Below are positions 15,837 to 23,874 of a DNA stretch of 64,000 bases, piece by piece. The notes under the pieces were generated by a model that saw nothing but the letters and a program-made list of their open reading frames with translations, was not told the origin of the DNA and made no database searches. The stretch covers positions 248,001-312,000 of the forward strand of contig JACKPC010000001.1 of the NCBI GenBank assembly GCA_024233835.1, given 5' to 3'. This stretch comes from Leptospiraceae bacterium (GTDB lineage Bacteria > Spirochaetota > Leptospiria > Leptospirales > Leptospiraceae). Made by a program: the position numbers and the translations under genes. Position 1 is the stretch's first letter, and each line of letters starts with the position of its first letter.

Positions 15837-17063
15837 ATGTTAAAAACCATCTATTTTGTTATAAGTCTTTTTATTTTATCCTGTGATTTCGGTTTAAAAA
15901 ATGAAAGTTCTTTAGAACTGGCCTTATCTCGATTCTTGAGCCTGGCGAGCAGTTCTTCAAATCCTACCGTCATGTCGGTCATATATCCTTCAGCAGAATT
16001 AAGTCTGACAGTAGGGGTTTCGAATCTATTCGCCCCCACACAGGCCGACAATGTCAGTTCTTTCCAGATTACACCTAATTTACCGGAAGGCTTAAGCTTT
16101 GATACTCTCACCGGGACGATAAGCGGGACTCCGACAGCGGCTTTGAGTAGAACCGAATTTACCATCACAGCCACTCGAACAGGAGAAGTTCAACAACAAC
16201 AGCTCTTTATTACAGTTACAGACCCCGCTGCACAGACAGTAACAACTCCCTTATCGATACGATACCCGGCAACTTATACATCTTACCAATATTCTCCGAT
16301 TACCATTTCTCCTACTCTTACAGGAACTCTCAACTCCTGCTCTATCAGCCCGGCTCTGCCTTCCGGTTTGAGTTTAAATACAACAAATTGCATTATTAGC
16401 GGAAGTTCCTCTACTGAGCTTGTCAGCACTACTTATACTATTACAGCTAAGAACGATACAGAGATAGCCACATCATCTATAACTATATCCATTCAAAAAG
16501 TAAGCCTCATCACCCTTGACTTTCCTATCAGCTCTTATACCTACGATACAAGCCAGACAATTTCTATTAGACCTACAACCACAGGAACAATATCTTCCTG
16601 TTCAGCAAGTCCGAGTTTACCTTCCGGGCTTACATTGGATACAACAAGCTGTGCTATAAGCGGAACTGCTACGACAACACAGAGTTCAACCTCTTATACC
16701 CTTACGGCTTCCAATTCGACTTACTCAGTTAGCAAAACTATAAACTTAACCATAAATCCCGGCTTCAGTTATACCTATACCCGACTTACTTATCTTGTTT
16801 ATTCAAGCAGTGATACGGTATCTCCTACCTATACCATGCCCTCCGATACTATTTGTAGTATATCTCCTACTCTTCCTTCCGGTCTCAAATTCGATAAGAC
16901 GACCTGTTCTATTAGCGGAATTCCCGATACTCTTTACAACAGTTCAATAAAGCATACAGTCACAGCAATCAACAGCAATGGAACCTATACAGCTACTCTT
17001 TCCATAAGTGTATCGGAAGGAACAAATTGTGGAGGAAGTATAAGCCCCTGTCAGGAAAATTAA
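15837..17063 (+). CDS. Surface lipoprotein with four putative-Ig (He_PIG) repeats
   Basis: Exported lipoprotein with a signal ending in a lipobox (FVISLFILSC, Cys16) and then repeated domains marked by LPEGLSFDTLTGTISGTP, LPSGLSLNTTNCIISGSS, LPSGLTLDTTSCAISGTA and LPSGLKFDKTTCSISGIP, each closed by a TYTITA-like strand. Repeats two to four share a cysteine pair, probably a disulfide. Composition is strongly Ser/Thr rich. Such proteins are common on Leptospira surfaces, where some are adhesins; no ligand can be named here. It ends 4 nt into the convergent gene. The upstream stretch is remnant-rich and has no clear promoter. Confidence 0.85.
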   Translation: MLKTIYFVISLFILSCDFGLKNESSLELALSRFLSLASSSSNPTVMSVIYPSAELSLTVGVSNLFAPTQADNVSSFQITPNLPEGLSFDTLTGTISGTPTAALSRTEFTITATRTGEVQQQQLFITVTDPAAQTVTTPLSIRYPATYTSYQYSPITISPTLTGTLNSCSISPALPSGLSLNTTNCIISGSSSTELVSTTYTITAKNDTEIATSSITISIQKVSLITLDFPISSYTYDTSQTISIRPTTTGTISSCSASPSLPSGLTLDTTSCAISGTATTTQSSTSYTLTASNSTYSVSKTINLTINPGFSYTYTRLTYLVYSSSDTVSPTYTMPSDTICSISPTLPSGLKFDKTTCSISGIPDTLYNSSIKHTVTAINSNGTYTATLSISVSEGTNCGGSISPCQEN

Positions 17064-17542
17064 GATAGGATTTGTTCCTCTCTTTTTTCCCCGTCAACGA
17101 TTCCTATAAACTTGAAATGATTTAGATTTTTATAATATACTACTTTCAGTAAGGAGAAATCTCGAATTTCTTTATATCCCGTATTTAACTTGTTACAGAT
17201 TAGTGGAAAAGCGTGATTAACCAATACATCTTTAGTTGTTTTTCTTAATTCACGGGGCACGACATTAACCCTGAGTTCCCAATGCTGTCTGTAATAATTC
17301 TCTTCTTCCTGCTTTTTAGAAGAAAAAATATTGGCTCTTCTTCCTACATAGGATATAGAGAATATCTCAACTTCATTATATTCTTTTCTCCATAACGCAT
17401 GAGAGCTATAAAAACTCAGTCGGTATTCTTTTATTTCCTTTTGTTCCTGAAAGGCACTTGAAATAACTTCAGCACCTACAGGATAGGAAAATTCCTTAGG
17501 AGTTTTGGTTTTATATAAGGTAGGTATAATATATTCTTCCAT
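17060..17542 (-). CDS. Hypothetical 160-residue cytoplasmic protein
   Basis: No family recognised. There is no signal peptide or membrane helix. The chain alternates charged and aromatic residues with strands such as EYRLSFYSSHALW, EVEIFSISYVGRR and HWELRVNVVPRE, suggesting an alpha/beta fold. It lies 16 nt downstream of the alpha/beta hydrolase gene on the same strand and probably shares its transcript. Its 3' end overlaps the lipoprotein gene on the other strand by 4 nt. Confidence 0.65.
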   Translation of the reverse strand: MEEYIIPTLYKTKTPKEFSYPVGAEVISSAFQEQKEIKEYRLSFYSSHALWRKEYNEVEIFSISYVGRRANIFSSKKQEEENYYRQHWELRVNVVPRELRKTTKDVLVNHAFPLICNKLNTGYKEIRDFSLLKVVYYKNLNHFKFIGIVDGEKREEQILS

Positions 17543-17558
17543 ACGGCTTTGACATAAA

Positions 17559-18407
17559 TCAGGAATCCAAAAAATTCTTTACAGTACGGATAAAAAGTTC
17601 TTTTTCTTCCATCATAGGAATGTGTGCACTTTCTTCGAAATAAACCAGATCGATTTCTGTTTGATTTTTTGAAATGGCTTCAAATTGAGAGGGAGAAACT
17701 ACCTTATCCTTTCTTCCCGCAATGAGAAGAGTAGGCACCTGATACTGATCTAATAAATGAAGTATATCAGCTTTATCTAATATTTCAAGATAACGATTCA
17801 CCATTCTGACATTATTTTCTTTAAAATACTCATGGTATTCCCTTAAAAATTCTTTCATTCCCTCTATTGCAATTAGTTTTTTAGGTTCAGCAGCTCCCTG
17901 ACTAAACCAGGTTTCTATCAAGCCGGGAAACAATTTTATAAGATCAATGGTTCCGTAATTTATAAAGGAAAGTCCGAAATCATTGGCAAGTTTCGCCGGG
18001 TATAAAAGACCACGCACCGGACCGTGGGCCGGGGGACAAACCACAACGGCTTTCTCCACAAATTCAGGAAACATCGCTGCAATCCCGAGTGCAACAAAAG
18101 CACCTGCCGAATGCCCTATTAACCGTATACGTTCCGTATTTAAGGCTTTTTGTATGGCTTCTTTCTGGGTTACAAAAAGGCGTTCTTCGTCAAAATGTTT
18201 ATAAAATGCCGGCGAGACCTTGGAATGATAATGACCCAAAAGATCAAAATTTACACAGGGATAATCGGGTGTGAAATCAGGCAGACAATAATTCCAAAAA
18301 AAGCGAACCGAACACCAACCATGCAGAAAAACAAGTGGAGTTCCTTCACGTTCATTACATTTTTCATATGTAAAACTGTAGTTGTCAATTCTTACTGTTT
18401 CATCCAT
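17559..18407 (-). CDS. Alpha/beta hydrolase
   Basis: Serine hydrolase of the alpha/beta fold, 282 residues. Visible are the oxyanion segment LVFLHGWCSVRFFW (about 25-38), the nucleophile elbow LIGHSAGAFVALG (Ser near 100), the acid strand VPTLLIAGRKDKVVSPSQ (Asp near 235) and the catalytic histidine in ESAHIPMMEE. The substrate cannot be told. ATG 18407 has GGTGG 8 nt upstream. It lies 20 nt after the phosphatase gene and leads into a small hypothetical gene, so a three-gene operon is likely. Confidence 0.85.
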   Translation of the reverse strand: MDETVRIDNYSFTYEKCNEREGTPLVFLHGWCSVRFFWNYCLPDFTPDYPCVNFDLLGHYHSKVSPAFYKHFDEERLFVTQKEAIQKALNTERIRLIGHSAGAFVALGIAAMFPEFVEKAVVVCPPAHGPVRGLLYPAKLANDFGLSFINYGTIDLIKLFPGLIETWFSQGAAEPKKLIAIEGMKEFLREYHEYFKENNVRMVNRYLEILDKADILHLLDQYQVPTLLIAGRKDKVVSPSQFEAISKNQTEIDLVYFEESAHIPMMEEKELFIRTVKNFLDS

Positions 18408-18427
18408 TCTTATACCACCAAAATTAT

Positions 18428-19846
18428 TTAAATGAAATCCAAAACATTTCCTTTATAGAATATACTAATAATAGAGCAATCATCACTAAAGTTTCCCTTT
18501 TCTTCCAATTTTTGTACTATTCGGTTTAAATCCCCTTCTGCTTCTTCAATAACAGATAAAATTCGAAATTCATCATTATCTATGATCCGAGCTTGATCTT
18601 TAGAAATGAGTAGATCGTCCTTTCCGTCACTACCGATAAAAATTGTATCTCCTTTTTCTAAAAGGAATTCATCGATATATTCCAGTTGACCGGCACCGGG
18701 AGAGCCTAATTTCTCTCCATTATGTTTCTCATTTAGAAATAAAGCTTTATTATCTCTCAGCAGAATTGGGAAGGGATGTTCAGCATTAATATATAACATT
18801 TTTCCTGTATTCTCATCAATCACTCCAAAAATACAGGAAACCATCATAAGACCTTCAAACGATTGAAAGATATTATTCAATTCTCCAAAACAAATGATCA
18901 ACCATTCATAAGGATCCATATAGCCACCCGAATCCTGGTATCGGTTTAAGAAGGAATTGATTACCGAACTCAAAACCAAAACCCCTCCTGCACCCTGCAT
19001 CGACTTTCCCATGGCATCCGCATTCATAAAAAAAATATAGTTCTCTTCACCCAGAAATATATTACGTATAATGCATATATCGCCACCCAGTTCTGCTTTC
19101 GCACCTCTAAACTCAAATTCTTTATACTGCTTAATAAATACCTCTATACTAAGATTAGAGCTTTTAAAATCAATAATAGATAGGGGTTCAATTAAAATTG
19201 AGGTTAAAAAATAATCTCCATCCTGCTTTTCTTTCAAGGTTTGTATTTCTTTTAAACTATGTTCCGATTCTTTATTCTTATCATGAAACTGCTGATACAC
19301 TGAATTTACAACTTTATTCGTTACAATTACAGAAAGTAGAAGCATAATTAAAGAAAGGATCGCTGAGTTAATACTAAATACTAAATTTGTATTGTAGAAA
19401 AGATTAACCAGCGGCAAAAACTTTAAATGCACAAGGAACAATAGAATACCAAATAAAATAAAAGAGACATAAGCAACATAAAGCCCGCGTTCTTTATATA
19501 TATCAATAGAGCTTACAGTTACGGTAAGTATATAAGCCATTTGCAGAGGGGAATAATAAAGACCGGTAAGATAAACAGCAATGCTGATGAAAAATAGGTC
19601 AACAGTTGAGATTATGTACCAGGAGATCGGATTTCTGTGGTAGATTGAATAAAAAAACTCAATGTAGAAAAGCCAGCTCAGACTAAAGAAGAAACTCAAA
19701 GCAGAAATTACAAGCAAATTCGGGATTTGATAGTAAAAGGATAGAAATAAGAGAGCAAAACTTCCGGAGAGCCTTGCTATATTACTGGGCCTGGAATTTC
19801 GTATATTAGTTCTAAAATCTATTGCATCCAACTTTAGTTTGCTCAT
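18428..19846 (-). CDS. Membrane-bound PP2C/SpoIIE-type protein phosphatase
   Basis: Signalling phosphatase with about six N-terminal membrane helices (residues 25-185), a short coiled coil (KNKESEHSLKEIQTLKEKQ), and a cytoplasmic SpoIIE/PP2C domain. Metal-binding motifs are seen as ELGGDICIIRN, FFMNADAMGKSMQGAGG, DTIFIGSDGKDDLL and NFSDDCSIISI. These enzymes usually dephosphorylate anti-sigma-factor antagonists (STAS proteins), and Leptospira encodes many. No sensor such as GAF or PAS is present, so the helices may sense directly. The last residues of the frame (GNVLDFI) end 20 nt before the hydrolase. Confidence 0.88.
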   Translation of the reverse strand: MSKLKLDAIDFRTNIRNSRPSNIARLSGSFALLFLSFYYQIPNLLVISALSFFFSLSWLFYIEFFYSIYHRNPISWYIISTVDLFFISIAVYLTGLYYSPLQMAYILTVTVSSIDIYKERGLYVAYVSFILFGILLFLVHLKFLPLVNLFYNTNLVFSINSAILSLIMLLLSVIVTNKVVNSVYQQFHDKNKESEHSLKEIQTLKEKQDGDYFLTSILIEPLSIIDFKSSNLSIEVFIKQYKEFEFRGAKAELGGDICIIRNIFLGEENYIFFMNADAMGKSMQGAGGVLVLSSVINSFLNRYQDSGGYMDPYEWLIICFGELNNIFQSFEGLMMVSCIFGVIDENTGKMLYINAEHPFPILLRDNKALFLNEKHNGEKLGSPGAGQLEYIDEFLLEKGDTIFIGSDGKDDLLISKDQARIIDNDEFRILSVIEEAEGDLNRIVQKLEEKGNFSDDCSIISIFYKGNVLDFI

Positions 19847-19977
19847 GGCCTGTTTCTAACAAAACTGAATAATCCTTAAAATGGCAAGGCTTTTCTCTTT
19901 TTTTGTAAAATAGATTCGATGATTCTCTAAAAAAATAAAGCTTGCTTCCCATCGAATATCAAAAAAAAACAATTCTT

Positions 19978-20475
19978 ATGAAATTTATTTTCATTTTCCT
20001 GTTTATCCTGCTTCATTCTTGCATTTTTTTACAGAAAGATTTATCGAAGGAAGAATATTTTTTGTTTCAGCAAAACGAGCGCTATGGATACAAAACAATA
20101 AGTGGTAAGATCGCAATCAAACCGGAATACATGGTGGCTCAAAACTTTCGTAATGGCCAGGCTTTTGTTGCAGATAGGGACAAATGGATGCTCATTAATA
20201 AGAAGAACCGGATAATTCTCTTACCTTTACCCGAAGACAATTTCCCGGATGATTACAGGGAAGGTCTGGCCAGATTTATTCAAAATGATAAGATTGGTTT
20301 TTTTAATGAAGCAGGTGAAATCATTATTCCGGCTGAATTCGATTTTGCCCAGCCTTTTAAACGGGGGAAAGCCAGAGTAAATATGGGTTGCGTCAAAAAA
20401 TTAAAAGAAGGGAATTATAAGTGTAAGGGAGGTAAATGGTTTTATATCAATAAACAGGGTAAAAAAATCAGGTAA
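19978..20475 (+). CDS. WG-repeat lipoprotein
   Basis: Small exported lipoprotein with lipobox FILLHSC and WG (KWG) repeats: RYGYKTISGKIAIKPEYMVA, DKWMLINKKNRIIL, KIGFFNEAGEIIIPAEFDFA and KWFYINKQGKKI. Function of such repeats is unknown in general; they form beta structures at the cell envelope. I start at ATG 19978 because the signal peptide begins there; the frame extends to a TTG at 19942 with no benefit. There is no strong ribosome binding site. Only 2 nt separate it from the next gene, so the two are co-transcribed. Confidence 0.75.
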   Translation: MKFIFIFLFILLHSCIFLQKDLSKEEYFLFQQNERYGYKTISGKIAIKPEYMVAQNFRNGQAFVADRDKWMLINKKNRIILLPLPEDNFPDDYREGLARFIQNDKIGFFNEAGEIIIPAEFDFAQPFKRGKARVNMGCVKKLKEGNYKCKGGKWFYINKQGKKIR

Positions 20476-20477
20476 GT

Positions 20478-21062
20478 ATGAAAGATAACAAAAGAGCACT
20501 TTTTTTAGATCGGGATGGAGTGATTAATGTAGATAAAGACTATGTGTATAAAATAGAAGATTTTATTTTTTTTCCTGAAATCTTTTCTATTTGCAGGTTT
20601 TTTATAGATGCAGGATTTCTAATTATTATTGTTACCAATCAATCCGGAATAGCCAGAAATTATTATACAGAAGAGGATGTTCGCGTGCTCCATGCGTATA
20701 TGTTAGAAGAATTTCTCAGAAAGGACATTTCTATTACCGCGATCTATTACAGTCCCTTTCATCCGGATGGAACAATCCCGGAATATACCCAGAAGTCCTA
20801 CTGTCGTAAACCCGAGCCGGGAATGCTACTTGAAGCAGAAAAAAAATTTGGAATCAATTTAGCTGATTCCTATTTGATCGGTGATAAGGAAACGGATATC
20901 GAAGCCGGAATAAGAGCGGGAGTCAAAAACTTATGTATGCTTCCGAGAACTGAATCCGAAAGAAAAAAAGTGGGGAGTAAAGCAAAGATGTTTCAAAACC
21001 ATACAGAACTATTGACATGGCTCACAAAAGAACAGCATCATATAATTCAAGAAGAGAACTAA
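20478..21062 (+). CDS. gmhB: D-glycero-D-manno-heptose 1,7-bisphosphate phosphatase-like HAD protein
   Basis: HAD phosphatase of the histidinol-phosphatase/GmhB group, which removes the 7-phosphate of heptose bisphosphate during ADP-heptose synthesis for lipopolysaccharide. Motif I is LFLDRDGVINVD (10-21), motif II IVTNQSGIAR, the zinc-type loop segment lies around YYSPFHPDG...SYCRKPEPGML, and motif IV is YLIGDKETDIEAG. The loop keeps one His and one Cys but not the full Cys/His set of E. coli GmhB. Length 194 aa is normal. It follows the WG lipoprotein by 2 nt and precedes a DUF1499 gene by 2 nt. Confidence 0.82.
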   Translation: MKDNKRALFLDRDGVINVDKDYVYKIEDFIFFPEIFSICRFFIDAGFLIIIVTNQSGIARNYYTEEDVRVLHAYMLEEFLRKDISITAIYYSPFHPDGTIPEYTQKSYCRKPEPGMLLEAEKKFGINLADSYLIGDKETDIEAGIRAGVKNLCMLPRTESERKKVGSKAKMFQNHTELLTWLTKEQHHIIQEEN

Positions 21063-21064
21063 AA

Positions 21065-21511
21065 ATGAAAAGAGGGATAATATTTGGTTTATTACTTTTA
21101 CTTACTACCCTATCCTGTAATCGAAAGTCCCAAAAGAGCCTTATGATTACAGAAGGAGTATTCAGCCCCTGTCCTAAATCACCGAATTGCATTTCATCTC
21201 AAGAAAAAAAGGAAGACAAGGAGCATTATATCGAAGCCATAGTGTATAGTTCGAGCAGGGAAGATGCACAAAAGAAGATGATAGTCACTCTCCAAAAACT
21301 TCCGAGGGTCAAACTTGTAAAGAAAACAGACAACTACTTACATGCAGAATTTACTACTCTGCTAATGCGCTATGTTGATGATGTAGAATTTTATTTCCCG
21401 GAAAATAATAAACTTATCCATATTCGTTCTGCTTCTCGGGTCGGATATTCGGATCTGGGAAAAAATCGTTCACGGATGAAGGAAATCAAGCAACTATTCG
21501 AAAAAGAGTAA
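21065..21511 (+). CDS. DUF1499 lipoprotein
   Basis: DUF1499 family protein with a lipoprotein signal (GLLLLLTTLSC, Cys near 17) and the family motif SPCPKSPNCISSQ close to the mature N-terminus. The domain ends HIRSASRVGYSDLGKNRSRM, also typical. Function of the family is unknown. ATG 21065 comes 2 nt after the stop of gmhB and fits the signal peptide; the longer frame from 21017 runs inside gmhB. Third gene of a short operon with the WG lipoprotein and gmhB. Confidence 0.82.
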   Translation: MKRGIIFGLLLLLTTLSCNRKSQKSLMITEGVFSPCPKSPNCISSQEKKEDKEHYIEAIVYSSSREDAQKKMIVTLQKLPRVKLVKKTDNYLHAEFTTLLMRYVDDVEFYFPENNKLIHIRSASRVGYSDLGKNRSRMKEIKQLFEKE

Positions 21512-21521
21512 TGGAAAGAGC

Positions 21522-21545
21522 GAGCGAACCTCTAATGGTTCGCTC
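21522..21545. repeat. 9-bp perfect inverted repeat, possible terminator or repeat relic
   Basis: GAGCGAACC (21522-21530) and GGTTCGCTC (21537-21545) are exact inverses with a 6-nt loop, 10 nt after the DUF1499 stop. No T-run follows on the plus strand. The right arm plus AGG matches the TTCGCTCAGG word of the dispersed repeats. Confidence 0.55.
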
Positions 21546-21574
21546 AGGATAAAATATAAAGTTATATGAGTATT

Positions 21575-21823
21575 TTATGCTTTACTAAACTTTTTCCTGA
21601 TATACTGAACAATATCATCACTCTCATACATCTTTACATCACCATCAACAAGAAAAGGAACCTGGCCTTTACCACCGAGTCGAATGACCTCTTCTCTACC
21701 GGAAGTTCCATGGCTTGCTTCAATCAGCAGGTAATCTTCTCCGGATTTTAATTTTAACTCAGTAATGGCATTGATTACTTTTCTACAATAAGGACAGGAA
21801 GGATACTGGTAAACTTTTATCAT
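21575..21823 (-). CDS. Glutaredoxin-family thiol protein (CPYC)
   Basis: An 82-residue thioredoxin-fold protein starting MIKVYQYPSCPYCRKVINAI, with the dithiol CPYC, then GGKGQVPFLVDGDVKMYESDDIVQYI, the cis-Pro and glutathione-binding end typical of glutaredoxin and GST N-terminal domains. It should reduce disulfides or glutathionylated proteins, or act with the upstream monothiol glutaredoxin. Fourth and last gene of a GST-BolA-Grx-Grx cluster on the minus strand, 14 nt after the monothiol glutaredoxin. Confidence 0.85.
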   Translation of the reverse strand: MIKVYQYPSCPYCRKVINAITELKLKSGEDYLLIEASHGTSGREEVIRLGGKGQVPFLVDGDVKMYESDDIVQYIRKKFSKA

Positions 21824-21837
21824 CAGGCAATCCTCTA

Positions 21838-22149
21838 CTATGAGGCAAGTTTTTTCTGAAGTTCACCGGACTGTGCCATTTGGACTACGATATCATGTCC
21901 TCCTATAAACTCCCTGTTTATATAGAGTTGAGGAATGGTTGGCCAATTGGCAAAATCTTTGATTCCCTGGCGAATACTTTCGTCTGAGAGCACATTGAAT
22001 GCGTTGTAATCCACATTCAGTTGATTCAAGACCTGAACTACCCCTGCAGAAAAACCACACATAGGTGCTGCCGGAGTTCCTTTCATAAAAAGGAAAACCT
22101 TTTTTGAACTTATCATTTCTTCAATTCTTGATTTTATTTTTTCATCCAT
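21838..22149 (-). CDS. grxD: Monothiol glutaredoxin (Grx4/GrxD type)
   Basis: Class II glutaredoxin with the invariant CGFS centre: FLFMKGTPAAPMCGFSAGVV, then NWPTIPQLYINREFIGGHDIV. Such proteins bind a [2Fe-2S] cluster with glutathione and pass it on, often as a heterodimer with BolA, whose gene lies directly upstream with no spacing. Length 103 aa is typical. The residues conserved for glutathione contact (WPTIPQ, GGHD) are present, so it should be functional. Confidence 0.93.
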   Translation of the reverse strand: MDEKIKSRIEEMISSKKVFLFMKGTPAAPMCGFSAGVVQVLNQLNVDYNAFNVLSDESIRQGIKDFANWPTIPQLYINREFIGGHDIVVQMAQSGELQKKLAS

Positions 22150-22374
22150 TTATTTACTCCTTGTTTCTAGTGCCAGTGCATGTACTTCTGATTTTAACTC
22201 TTCTTTCAGAGTTTCATAAACCATCCGATGCTGTTCAAGAATACTCTTACTTTCAAAGCCTTCATACATTACCACAGCTTTGATATGAACCCCATCTCCA
22301 TGTGGATCCAAAATTTCAACTCTGGAACCGGGCAATCCGGATTGTATTTTTTGTTTAATTTCCTCTAAAGTCAT
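22150..22374 (-). CDS. BolA-family protein
   Basis: A 74-residue BolA/IbaG-type protein: MTLEEIKQKIQSGLPGSRVEILDP, HIKAVVMYEGFESKSILEQHRMVYETL and the C-terminal ELKSEVHALALET with the invariant histidine that helps ligate the shared iron-sulfur cluster with a CGFS glutaredoxin. It overlaps the GST gene by 4 nt (ATGA) and is immediately followed by the glutaredoxin gene, the classical pairing. IbaG fits the length better than full BolA. Confidence 0.9.
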   Translation of the reverse strand: MTLEEIKQKIQSGLPGSRVEILDPHGDGVHIKAVVMYEGFESKSILEQHRMVYETLKEELKSEVHALALETRSK

Positions 22375-23027
22375 AGTTTCCCTCCAATGTAGGAACCGGA
22401 CTTTTTTATGAATTCCAGGAAAAGTTCTTCGAATTCCGGAACAACAGATTTTCGTACCGACTCTCGTTTCAATAAATTATCTCTCCAGTTTTTTAGTCTA
22501 TCCGATTTTATGAATATGTCGTTTAATTTTTTTTCTAAAATATTTAATCTCATGAACAGTGGGGCAAAAGCGGAATCGAGCAAAGAAAAATAGTCTCCAT
22601 TGAAATATTCAGCCTGTATGTGGTTTTCTAACATTTCTAACTTTTTGATAAAAGATTCTTTTTTGGACATAAATTCTTCCTCCGTTTTTGCGTGTAACAT
22701 TTGGAACTGCTCAGCAAGAAGGCTTGAGCCAAATTCTATCCAGGAACGATTTTTTGCCTTTTGCAATGGAGTAACAGGATGCATAGAAGGTGGATTTATT
22801 TCATCAAGATACTCATTAATTACAGCGGACTCAAATAGAACTTCATCAGCAACCCTTAAAACCGGTACTTTTCCGAGAGGGGATAGTTTCAAGAACCAGT
22901 CTGGTTTATTTTTCAAGTCTATGTACTGAATAGAAAAATCTACTTTTTTTTCTAACAGTGTAATTACCGAGCGCTGGACAAAAGGACAAAGTTTAAAGCT
23001 AATTAACTCTGGTTTATAATTCATCAT
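22371..23027 (-). CDS. Glutathione S-transferase family protein
   Basis: GST-fold protein of 218 residues. The N-terminal thioredoxin-like domain has ISFKLCPFVQRSVITLLEKK (Cys near residue 13, omega-class style CPFVQR) and LSPLGKVPVLRVADEVLFESAVINEYL, with the cis-Pro and SNAIL-like ESA motif. The helical C-terminal domain follows. The omega-like cysteine suggests thiol transferase or dehydroascorbate-reductase-type chemistry rather than conjugation; this is inference. First gene of the cluster with BolA and two glutaredoxins, coupled by an ATGA overlap. Confidence 0.87.
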   Translation of the reverse strand: MMNYKPELISFKLCPFVQRSVITLLEKKVDFSIQYIDLKNKPDWFLKLSPLGKVPVLRVADEVLFESAVINEYLDEINPPSMHPVTPLQKAKNRSWIEFGSSLLAEQFQMLHAKTEEEFMSKKESFIKKLEMLENHIQAEYFNGDYFSLLDSAFAPLFMRLNILEKKLNDIFIKSDRLKNWRDNLLKRESVRKSVVPEFEELFLEFIKKSGSYIGGKL

Positions 23028-23250
23028 TTCTCCTTACAGCGTGTCTTAAATAGACTTATCTATAAAAGAAAAGCAAGCTGCAAGAGCCTGCTGCTTCATT
23101 TTCAGACAGGCTCTTATATAGGAACATTATTCCATTATATATCCTGTAAAGAATTTTCTTTTTTGGTTGTTTAGCTTATTTTCGCCTTGCTTCTTTTTTT
23201 GACCCAAGAAAACTATGCGTATAAAAAAAATAGAAAATTAGTAGGGAACT

Positions 23251-23874
23251 ATGTTTAGAACAATACTTTATCCGGGATTCATCCTTTTTTTGATTGCCTG
23301 TGGGGGAAAAAGCAGGCCGGAACACTTTAATCAGGGTGCAGCCAAACCGGAAAGTAAGGCTACTTACATTTTTGAAAAACTTGATATCTCTAAAGGATCG
23401 TCTGTAGCTGATCTTGGTTCAGGTGGAGGCTATTTTAGCTATCGCTTTTCAGAGCTCGTAGGGGAAGAAGGAAAAGTTTTTGCGATAGATGTAAATGAAG
23501 CCTTTTTGAACTATATTCGGGATGAAGCAAAAAGGAAAAATTTACAAAATATTATTACGGTTAAGGCAGAAGAAGACGGCCTTTCATTGGATAAAAACAG
23601 TCTGGATTTAATTTTTTCTAGAAACGTATATCACCACCTAAAAAATCGCTCAGAATATTTTAAAAAGCTTATACCTTTGCTAAAAGAAAATGGAAAAATC
23701 GCTATCATCGATTACAATAAGAAATCTTCCTTTTTTAGTTTTATTCGCTTTTTTGGTCACTCGACTGATCCGAATATGATTGTAGAAGAAATGAAACAGG
23801 CGGGATACATAGTAGAAAAAGAATATACTGATTTAGAGAAACAATCCTTTCTAATTTTTATTGTAAAAAAATAA
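23251..23874 (+). CDS. SAM-dependent methyltransferase with a lipoprotein signal
   Basis: Class I methyltransferase: motif I VADLGSGGGYFSYRFSE (about 51-67), acidic loop FAIDVNEAF, post-I motif LDLIFSRNVYHHLKNRSEYF, and a final EKQSFLIFIVKK strand. Unusually, the chain begins with a signal and lipobox, YPGFILFLIACGGKS (Cys17), so it appears to be exported and lipidated, where SAM should be absent. The first ATG is preceded by TAGGGAAC. Its stop codon overlaps the start of the large downstream gene (TAATG), so the two are coupled. A promoter-like TTGACC..TATAAA lies at 23198-23224 with a short 15-bp spacer. Confidence 0.82.
   Translation: MFRTILYPGFILFLIACGGKSRPEHFNQGAAKPESKATYIFEKLDISKGSSVADLGSGGGYFSYRFSELVGEEGKVFAIDVNEAFLNYIRDEAKRKNLQNIITVKAEEDGLSLDKNSLDLIFSRNVYHHLKNRSEYFKKLIPLLKENGKIAIIDYNKKSSFFSFIRFFGHSTDPNMIVEEMKQAGYIVEKEYTDLEKQSFLIFIVKK

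Noticed and set aside
15644..15850. Minus-strand 68-codon frame
   Set aside because: No ribosome binding site or recognisable protein pattern; it overlaps the start of the Ig-like lipoprotein gene.
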